From assembly GCA_024645045.1 (NCBI GenBank), contig JAHEGO010000001.1, forward strand, positions 1 through 64,000: a stretch of 64,000 nt of DNA, written 5' to 3'. Each line of letters opens with the position of its first letter. Position 1 is the stretch's first letter. The stretch comes from Sphingobacteriaceae bacterium (GTDB lineage Bacteria > Bacteroidota > Bacteroidia > Sphingobacteriales > Sphingobacteriaceae). The translations under genes and the position numbers were made by a program. Shown piece by piece: positions 58,126 through 64,000 of this stretch. The notes below the pieces were generated by a model that was given only the letters and a program-made list of their open reading frames with translations, was not told the DNA's origin and made no database searches.

Positions 58126-58761
58126 TTAAGCGATTGCCCAAGTAAGAATATGTTCTTTATACTTGATATAGTTAATCTGATAGTTTTCTTGAAAGCCTGA
58201 GATGTCTATACTAGCTGAAACTGGAGCAGCAGATGCATAATCGAATCGCTCTATTTTTATACCACCAATAAATGGAAGAGAACCTTTTCCGTATAACTTA
58301 AATAAAGTTTCTTTGATTCCCCAGCAAACATACAATTGCGCTAATTCATCTTTATCCGAAATGAACGATAGTTCATCTTCACTTAAGAAACGTTTTTTTA
58401 TTTTTAAAATGCGATCTGTAATTTTTTCAATGTCTACACCTACTTTTTTATTTTCATAAATAATCACAGCTGCAAAGTCGTCTGCATGTGAAATGCTAAT
58501 TTCATATTTCGAGTTTTTGACAAATGGCTTATGGTGTTCGTCGATATTTATTTCGATGTAATGTTCTGTTTGCAACAAGGCTCTCAATAAAACCCTGCTC
58601 CCAAGCCACTGTCTTTTTCTTGCAGGGCTAAGCTTTTCAATATTTTCAAGTTCCGAATCACGCAATTGTAGCATAGCCAATAAGGTTTCGTTCGACTCAG
58701 AGATCTCCCAAATGGCTATTTCACCTTTATCAGCAATTTTATTTGACCAAACAATTGGCAT
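58126..58761 (-). CDS. 4'-phosphopantetheinyl transferase
   Basis: Attaches the phosphopantetheine arm of coenzyme A to carrier proteins. 211 residues with the Sfp-type motifs: RKRQWLGSRVLLRALL, KYEISISHADDFAAVII, GVDIEKITDRILKIKKRFLSEDEL (magnesium-binding GVDIE) and VCWGIKETLFKLYGKGSLPF (WxxKE). The Sfp-type length of about 200-230 residues suggests it serves secondary-metabolism or fatty-acid synthase carriers, unlike the shorter AcpS. No carrier-protein genes lie in the window. It converges on dnaG with stops adjacent. Confidence 0.9.
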   Translation of the reverse strand: MPIVWSNKIADKGEIAIWEISESNETLLAMLQLRDSELENIEKLSPARKRQWLGSRVLLRALLQTEHYIEINIDEHHKPFVKNSKYEISISHADDFAAVIIYENKKVGVDIEKITDRILKIKKRFLSEDELSFISDKDELAQLYVCWGIKETLFKLYGKGSLPFIGGIKIERFDYASAAPVSASIDISGFQENYQINYIKYKEHILTWAIA

Positions 58762-58821
58762 ATTTATAAATCAGAATTTTAAAAAAATTATTAATTTAGG
58801 ACAAAAGTAAATAATCGCGCG

Positions 58822-59358
58822 ATGATTTTATCGGATAAAAGAATTTTAGAAGAAATAGAGAAGGGCACAATTGTTATTGAGCCTTTCGAGCAAAAATGTT
58901 TAGGCACCAATTCTTATGATGTACATTTAGGTAAATACCTAGCAGTATACAAAGACAGGGTTTTAGATGCTAAAAAGCACAATGAAATTGAACATTTTGA
59001 AATTCCACCTGAAGGTTTTGTGTTACAACCAAACACTTTGTATTTAGGGGTAACATTAGAATATACCGAAACACATGCGCATGTTCCTTTTTTGGAAGGC
59101 AAATCAAGTACAGGCAGATTGGGTATCGATATACATGCAACAGCAGGGAAAGGTGACGTAGGTTTTTGCAACACTTGGACACTCGAAATTTCAAGCACGC
59201 AACCGGTTAGGATATACCATGGTATGCCTATAGGGCAATTGATCTACTTTGTGGTAGAAGGCGATGTGGAAGTAATGTATAATACCAAAGGCAATGCGAA
59301 ATACAATGGCAAAACAGTAAAGCCTGTAGAAAGCATGATGTACAAAAACGAATTTTAA
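58822..59358 (+). CDS. dcd: dCTP deaminase
   Basis: Deaminates dCTP to dUTP for thymidylate synthesis. 178 residues with LSDKRILEEIEKGTIVIEPFEQKCLGTNSYDVHLGKYL, PNTLYLGVTLEYTETHAHVPFLEGKSSTGRLGIDIHATAGKGDVGFCNTWTLEIS (trimeric dUTPase-fold active site, catalytic glutamate in TLE), and the C-terminal YNTKGNAKYNGKTVKP. The spacing to the next gene is 10 bases. Confidence 0.95.
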   Translation: MILSDKRILEEIEKGTIVIEPFEQKCLGTNSYDVHLGKYLAVYKDRVLDAKKHNEIEHFEIPPEGFVLQPNTLYLGVTLEYTETHAHVPFLEGKSSTGRLGIDIHATAGKGDVGFCNTWTLEISSTQPVRIYHGMPIGQLIYFVVEGDVEVMYNTKGNAKYNGKTVKPVESMMYKNEF

Positions 59359-59368
59359 TTTCAACAGG

Positions 59369-60787
59369 ATGCGTCAGTTTTTTACTTTAATCATTTGTTT
59401 ATTTTTTTACAATGTAAGTATTGCACAAATTGGAAACTACCAAGGCAAACCGCATTATTTAATAGATAGCTATCGAGCAGGTATAAAAATTGGCACGATT
59501 GAAGTAGAAATGTACCCAAGCATTGCGCCTAAACACGTTCGAAATTTTGACAGTTTAGTTACGGAACATTTTTTTGATACCACTGCATTTCATCGCGTCG
59601 TTCCTGGTTTTGTAATTCAAGGTGGCGATCCAAATTCGAAGCATGGTCCCAAAAGTACCTGGGGAATTGGCAATCCAAATCAAGTAAATATTCCTGCAGA
59701 ATTTAATCCAATATCTCATCAACGTGGCGTTCTGTCTGCTGCTAGAGACAACGATATCAATTCTGCTAACTCTCAATTTTTTATTTGTGTTGCAGCGGCA
59801 ACTCATTTAGATAATAATTATACAGCATATGGGAAAGTAATATCTGGCATGACAGTAGTCGATAACATTGTTTCCTCTGCTAGAGATGCAAACGATAATC
59901 CTTTGCAAAAAATTGAGATGTTTGTAAGTAAAGGAATTGTTGACACATCAAGTTGCAATAATAGCCCAATAATTATTCAGCCCGAAAATAATTTTGCTGG
60001 CATCAGCGCCAACTATCTTTTCAAATGGAATGCAGTACAAGGCGCATTAATTTATGATTTAGAATTTGCAACCGATAGCTTATTTCAAAATATTGTTCTA
60101 AGAAAATCAACGGCGGCATTAAGTGTTGCCATTAGCGAACTTAGCCCTGGAAAAGTTAAATATTTTTGGAGAATATTTGCCAATAACGGAGGGTTTAAAA
60201 GCCCTGCAAGTATAACAAGAACAGTATATACAGGGCTTGATGCGCCTCAACTTTTTTTACCATTAAACGCTTCTATTGGGAAGTCAACGCAAACCCATTT
60301 CGAATGGGCTAAAGTTGCAAAAGCTAATTCATACCGCATTCAGGTTTGTACTACACCAGCATTTACAGCTTCAGCAATCAAATTAGATTCATCTGGGATT
60401 ACCGATACTTTTTTTAATTATAATTTTTCATTGACCAATAGAAAATATTATTGGAGAATTGCTTCTGAGGTTAATGGAGTTGCTGGTATAAATTCTTCTG
60501 CAATTTATTTTACAACTGGAAGCAGCACCGGCATTTTTCAAAACCAATTACTACAAATAAAGCAATATCCAAACCCCGTTAATGGCACCATAAATTTTGA
60601 TTGCAACAATTGGGCAGCGCAAGTAAAATTGCTTATATATGATTCTAATGGAAAATTGATTTCAATACAAATATTGCATCCCGAAAATAATACCATATCA
60701 TTTCCATTTAATTTGCCAAAAGGCCACTATATCTATCGCGTTGAAAGTGGCAAAGCATTCAGCACAGGTAGCATTGATGCATTATAA
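59369..60787 (+). CDS. Secreted cyclophilin-type peptidyl-prolyl isomerase with T9SS tail
   Basis: 472 residues. The signal peptide ends SIAQ (residue 19). A cyclophilin domain of about 170 residues follows: FDTTAFHRVVPGFVIQGGDPNSKHGPKSTWGIG, GVLSAARDNDINSANSQFFICVAAATHLDNNYTAYGKVISGM, containing the F-H-R and Q-F-F active-site elements. Next come two fibronectin-type or similar beta domains (ANYLFKWNAVQGALIYDLEFATD..., THFEWAKVAKANSYRIQVCTTPAF...) and a short T9SS sorting tail (QYPNPVNGTINFD ... LPKGHYIYRVESG). Cyclophilins are usually cytoplasmic or periplasmic, so an extracellular, beta-domain-carrying form is unusual. Confidence 0.9.
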   Translation: MRQFFTLIICLFFYNVSIAQIGNYQGKPHYLIDSYRAGIKIGTIEVEMYPSIAPKHVRNFDSLVTEHFFDTTAFHRVVPGFVIQGGDPNSKHGPKSTWGIGNPNQVNIPAEFNPISHQRGVLSAARDNDINSANSQFFICVAAATHLDNNYTAYGKVISGMTVVDNIVSSARDANDNPLQKIEMFVSKGIVDTSSCNNSPIIIQPENNFAGISANYLFKWNAVQGALIYDLEFATDSLFQNIVLRKSTAALSVAISELSPGKVKYFWRIFANNGGFKSPASITRTVYTGLDAPQLFLPLNASIGKSTQTHFEWAKVAKANSYRIQVCTTPAFTASAIKLDSSGITDTFFNYNFSLTNRKYYWRIASEVNGVAGINSSAIYFTTGSSTGIFQNQLLQIKQYPNPVNGTINFDCNNWAAQVKLLIYDSNGKLISIQILHPENNTISFPFNLPKGHYIYRVESGKAFSTGSIDAL

Positions 60788-60842
60788 TTGAGATATACCT
60801 GTCTTGTATTTTTTTCGCATATTTGTGGCTTAAATAAGCAAC

Positions 60843-62102
60843 ATGAGCCAACACCCACCGGTAGTAGAAAAATTCAATAAATATCAAATCGTCACCATTG
60901 TAATTCTTGCGCTAACGCAATTTACAGTTGTGTTAGATTTTATGGTAATGTCTCCATTAGGCGACATGCTTATGAAATCGATGGGTTTAACAACAGCACA
61001 ATTTGGTTTTGCTGTTTCTAGTTATGCATTTAGTGCGGCTATTTCTGGATTTCTTACAGCTGGCTTTGCCGATAAATTTGATAGAAAAAAACTATTATTA
61101 TTTTTCTACATCGGATTTATCATTGGCACATTAATGTGTAGCCTAGCTACTAATTACAGCATGCTCATTACAGCTAGAATTGTAACGGGTTTGTTTGGTG
61201 GTGTAATTGGTTCAATTTCATTAGCAATTGTTGCTGATTTATTCCCCATACAAAAACGTGGTAGGGTAATGGGCTTTTTGCAAATGGGTTTTGGCGCAAG
61301 TCAAGTATTGGGAATTCCTATTAGTTTATACATTGCAAATTATTTTAATTGGGAAGCGCCCTTCATGATGATTGTAGTTTTCGCATCATTAATTTGGTTA
61401 ATAATTGCATGGAAACTTCAACCAATTAATAAACACCTTTCAATTAAAACAGATAAAAATGCATTCTTACATTTATGGCATACAATCGCTAGAAAAGAAT
61501 ATCGCGTGGGCTTTCTAACTACTGCGTTATTATCTTTAGGTGGATTTATGATGATGCCATGGGGAAGCGCATTTGCTATCAATAACTTAAAAGTAAGTCC
61601 AGCTCAACTACCAATTATGTTTATGGTAGGTGGCGTAAGCTCTTTAGTTATTATGCCATTAATAGGAAGGCTGAGTGATCGTTTCGAAAAGTTTAAAGTG
61701 TTTACCTATGCAAGTATTTGGATGGCTACGGTTGTAATTATTTACACCAACCTTTCAGCCGTGCCGTTTTACTTTATCCTATTCATGAATGTAGTTATGA
61801 TGATTGGAATTTTAAGCCGTATGGTACCTGCAATGGCATTGGTTTCTGCATTACCTGAAATGCAAGATAGAGGAGCATTCATGAGCATCAATTCTTCTTT
61901 ACAACAATTTGCTGGCGGCATTGCAGCTGCAATTGGCGGAATGATTGTAGTACAACAAACCAAAACTAGCCCATTAGAAAATTTTAATGTTTTAGGCTAT
62001 GTAATTTTAGTTCTATCAGTCATTAATATTTTAATGGTTTATCGATTGAGTAAAATCGTTAAAGAGAAACTTGCTAAAAGAGCTGCAGCCGCTACTGTTT
62101 AG
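60843..62102 (+). CDS. MFS transporter, drug/sugar efflux type
   Basis: 419 residues, twelve predicted transmembrane helices. Major-facilitator signatures are visible after the second helix (ISGFLTAGFADKFDRKKLLLFFYIGFIIG, the G-D-R-[K/R] loop) and in the sixth-to-seventh loop region and RLSDRFEKFKVFTYASI. The sequence style (LTQFTVVLDFMVMSPLGDMLMKSMGLTTAQFGFAVSSYAFSAAISGF) belongs to the AraJ/YdhP-like exporter group. Substrate unknown. Its 3' end overlaps the converging TPR gene by 11 bases. Confidence 0.9.
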   Translation: MSQHPPVVEKFNKYQIVTIVILALTQFTVVLDFMVMSPLGDMLMKSMGLTTAQFGFAVSSYAFSAAISGFLTAGFADKFDRKKLLLFFYIGFIIGTLMCSLATNYSMLITARIVTGLFGGVIGSISLAIVADLFPIQKRGRVMGFLQMGFGASQVLGIPISLYIANYFNWEAPFMMIVVFASLIWLIIAWKLQPINKHLSIKTDKNAFLHLWHTIARKEYRVGFLTTALLSLGGFMMMPWGSAFAINNLKVSPAQLPIMFMVGGVSSLVIMPLIGRLSDRFEKFKVFTYASIWMATVVIIYTNLSAVPFYFILFMNVVMMIGILSRMVPAMALVSALPEMQDRGAFMSINSSLQQFAGGIAAAIGGMIVVQQTKTSPLENFNVLGYVILVLSVINILMVYRLSKIVKEKLAKRAAAATV

Positions 62103-63579
62103 CGACCCTTCTTAAGCCAGCTTTCGCTTTAGTTTCAATGCTGTTTTTGTATTCCTCATTTTTCATTTGGCTACAAAGGCTGAAATAATACTGTGCTTTC
62201 GGGTAATTTTTTTTATACTCATAAATATAACCTAATTGAAGTGAAGCATTTGCTGCGAAGTAATAAGGAAGGTTTAAGCCAGTGCTTACCGTCGAAGTAT
62301 AAAACATTATTGCTTGTTCAATTTTATTTTGTTGATGATAAATTCTGCCTAGGCGGTAAAGGTATTCCAACTTTTCTTTTGTTAAAGTAAAGCTGCTTGC
62401 TTTTTTATCTTTCAAAGAAAGCAGGGCTTTGTCATAATAGCCGCCATCAAAATATAGTCTTGCTTTTAACAATGCTAAGTCTGGCGGATACACTTGTAGG
62501 CAAAGGTTTTGAGCATCTTTGTCCTTTTCCGAAATGGCTTGTCCTCTAACTTTACAAAGTGAAATATAGGCGTTGTATTTATCAATATTTCCACGCAACA
62601 AATGGAACCAAGCAATTTTCAAATAGGCATCTTTAATATTGAAATTGCCTGTGTAGTTTTTCAAATAACTCTCAAAGTAATTTGCCGCATCATTGTCAAA
62701 TCTATTCAATTTGCATAAGCCTAATAAATAATCTAAGTGATAAAATGATGCATATGCACTTGATTTCGGGCGTTCTATTAAGAGTTGAATTGCTTCGTCT
62801 GTATGCCCCGTTTTGCTTGCTGCTAATGCTTTAATATAAACGCCAAGTAAATTTGTATTTGGTATTGCATCGCACACATTTTTTATTTTGTCAAATGCAC
62901 CAAGGTCGCCTTCTTTACTTAAATAAATAAAACTAAGAAAGAATGCAGATTCATCATACAGATAAGCATAGTTGCTTTTAGGTAATTTCTGCGTCAAATC
63001 TTCGAGCATTGATGTGCCCTGCTCTACATTTCCTTTCAGCCCAATTGATGAAAGTGCCCATTTATATTGCTCAGGCACCATTCCAATTAATCCGTATAAC
63101 AAAGCGAAACTTTTTTTATTTGGTAAAAACTCTGGAAATTTATGTTGATTTTCCTCTAGTAACTTGTATGCTTTTTGTAATTCATAAGCACCGCTGATAA
63201 ATTCTTGGTATTTAAATCGATTGATACAGCTTTGCAAATTAATTTCAGCTTCCACATATAAATACCATGGAGAACTTGCATCGTCGCTAGCAATTAAATC
63301 TAATCTTTTTGACTTGTTTGATTTGAGTACTTCGAAACTAGCATTGGTTTCTGTCGTTAGCACTTTTAAAAAATCGATGTAGTTTTCTAGCAGAACTGGA
63401 ATTCTGTTAGTCGGGTTTATCCTTTTTTCTTGCTGAATTTGCAAAGCACCTTCATTGAACTTCAATGATAAAATATTTTTATATGCTTTGATGCAATTAT
63501 CGTTAAACACAAAATTTGCATTTGCAGTGTTGCAGCAAATCAAGAGGCATAAAAATAATATGGAGCGAAATTTTGACAT
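62092..63579 (-). CDS. Secreted TPR-repeat protein
   Basis: 495 residues. The signal peptide (about 1-21, CNTANA) puts it in the periplasm. The mature part is all helical with TPR-like repeats, clearest at the C-terminus (LEYLYRLGRIYHQQNKIEQAIMFYTSTVSTGLNLPYYFAANASLQLGYIYEYKKNYPKAQYYFSLCSQM) and in the middle (YFESYLKNYTGNFNIKDAYLKIAWFHLLRGNIDKYNAYI). TPR proteins bind partner proteins; no partner can be inferred here. I do not recognise a named family. Confidence 0.85.
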   Translation of the reverse strand: MSKFRSILFLCLLICCNTANANFVFNDNCIKAYKNILSLKFNEGALQIQQEKRINPTNRIPVLLENYIDFLKVLTTETNASFEVLKSNKSKRLDLIASDDASSPWYLYVEAEINLQSCINRFKYQEFISGAYELQKAYKLLEENQHKFPEFLPNKKSFALLYGLIGMVPEQYKWALSSIGLKGNVEQGTSMLEDLTQKLPKSNYAYLYDESAFFLSFIYLSKEGDLGAFDKIKNVCDAIPNTNLLGVYIKALAASKTGHTDEAIQLLIERPKSSAYASFYHLDYLLGLCKLNRFDNDAANYFESYLKNYTGNFNIKDAYLKIAWFHLLRGNIDKYNAYISLCKVRGQAISEKDKDAQNLCLQVYPPDLALLKARLYFDGGYYDKALLSLKDKKASSFTLTKEKLEYLYRLGRIYHQQNKIEQAIMFYTSTVSTGLNLPYYFAANASLQLGYIYEYKKNYPKAQYYFSLCSQMKNEEYKNSIETKAKAGLRRVAKQ

Positions 63580-63581
63580 AA

Positions 63582-63616
63582 AAAAAACGACTCCATGAAG
63601 ATAGGAATCGTTTTTC
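63582..63616 (-). terminator. Terminator of the zinc-ribbon protein gene
   Basis: On the minus strand AAAAACGATTCC pairs with GGAGTCGTTTTT (one mismatch) followed by a T run. It separates the zinc-ribbon gene from the TPR gene, which must use its own promoter. Confidence 0.7.
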
Positions 63617-63641
63617 TATTTTGCTTAAATAATGTCTAAAA

Positions 63642-64000
63642 TTATGCTTCTGCTTTTACAAATCTATCATCTACTAAGATTCTTCCGCAATGCTCGCATA
63701 CTATAATTTTTTTACCTTGTCTGATGTCTGACTGTCTTTGAGGCGGAATTTTATTGAAACAACCAGAGCAAGAATCTCTAGAAACAGTTACAACTGCTAA
63801 TCCGTTTTTTGCGTTTGTTCTTAATCTTTCGTAAGCAATTAATAAACGCTCTTCAATTAATTTTTCAGCTTTAGCAGCTTTTTTCATAGCAGCTTCTTCT
63901 TCTTTTTCAGTTTCTTTAGTGATGACATCTAATTCAGCTTTTTTAAGATCTAAATCTTTTTTTCTTTCATCTAAAGAAGTTTGAGCTCCTTCTAATACTC
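63642..64000 (-). CDS. Coiled-coil protein with C4 zinc ribbon (5' end outside window)
   Basis: The track gives only 81 residues from an internal ATG, but the frame stays open to the window edge (VLEGAQTSLDERKKDLDLKKAELDVITKETEKEEEAAMKKAAKAEKLIEERLLIAYERL), so the gene is cut. The visible part is a charged coiled coil followed by the C4-type zinc ribbon VVTVSRDSCSGCFNKIPPQRQSDIRQGKKIIVCEHCGRILV (two CxxC pairs), the signature of the YbgI-neighbour family PF02591. These proteins are thought to bind nucleic acid or other proteins, but a role is not established. Confidence 0.9.
   Translation of the reverse strand, partial: VLEGAQTSLDERKKDLDLKKAELDVITKETEKEEEAAMKKAAKAEKLIEERLLIAYERLRTNAKNGLAVVTVSRDSCSGCFNKIPPQRQSDIRQGKKIIVCEHCGRILVDDRFVKAEA

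Overview
The window is an AT-rich chromosomal segment of a member of the Bacteroidota, probably a Chitinophagia- or Sphingobacteriia-like lineage. The evidence is lineage-typical: five intact proteins and one remnant carry the C-terminal type IX secretion (T9SS) sorting tail (FPNPA...GIYF...), several genes have TAnnTTTG-type -7 boxes with little Shine-Dalgarno sequence, the RlmL-like methylase reads NPEYGERLG, and GEVED, SOUL and DUF1844 proteins are present. Most of the window is ordinary core genome.

Layout. 1-7.1 kb: a minus-strand membrane protein cut by the window edge that reads like a natural FliF-FliG fusion (ring domain, TM, FliF-type tail, FliG-like helices), an M13 metallopeptidase lipoprotein, and the polyphosphate pair ppk1-ppx. 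7.27-10.3 kb: tRNA-Arg(CCU) followed by a small accessory tract in which a sequence containing the tRNA 3' end and its downstream flank recurs twice more, separating a secreted serine hydrolase from wrecked T9SS cargo genes. 10.3-19.3 kb: an alpha/beta hydrolase, a SOUL protein, an outer-membrane channel-like protein, a giant Ig/GEVED surface protein, tRNA-Arg(CCG) and a secreted GH13 amylase. 19.3-30.7 kb: LD-carboxypeptidase, metG, an rRNA methylase, a DUF5117-type metalloprotease, a dipeptide epimerase, a BNR-repeat secreted protein and anmK. 30.7-37.6 kb: a 1220-residue hybrid-topology sensor kinase translationally coupled to a 1083-residue outer-membrane protein, with no response regulator nearby.

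37.7-46.0 kb: coiled-coil/DUF1844 pair, glutathione peroxidase, an AsmA-like protein, then miaB - sigma-54 activator - lptE - helical protein - secG. 46.2-55.2 kb: groES-groEL, a lipoprotein, a serine hydrolase-lipB pair, yraN, prfB with its programmed +1 frameshift (the ORF track misses the N-terminus), and the three-gene proton-translocating transhydrogenase. 55.2-64 kb: a secreted protein coupled to dnaG, a phosphopantetheinyl transferase, dcd, a secreted cyclophilin, an MFS exporter, a TPR protein and the 3' part of a coiled-coil/zinc-ribbon gene.

Functional threads: cell-wall turnover and recycling (LD-carboxypeptidase, dipeptide epimerase, anmK), T9SS-exported enzymes and adhesins, envelope biogenesis (LptE, SecG, AsmA-like, OM proteins) and housekeeping. 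The two places most worth a second look are the FliF-FliG-like fusion at the left edge (flagellar rotor architecture in a phylum normally without flagella) and the tRNA-anchored repeat/cassette tract at 7.3-10.3 kb.
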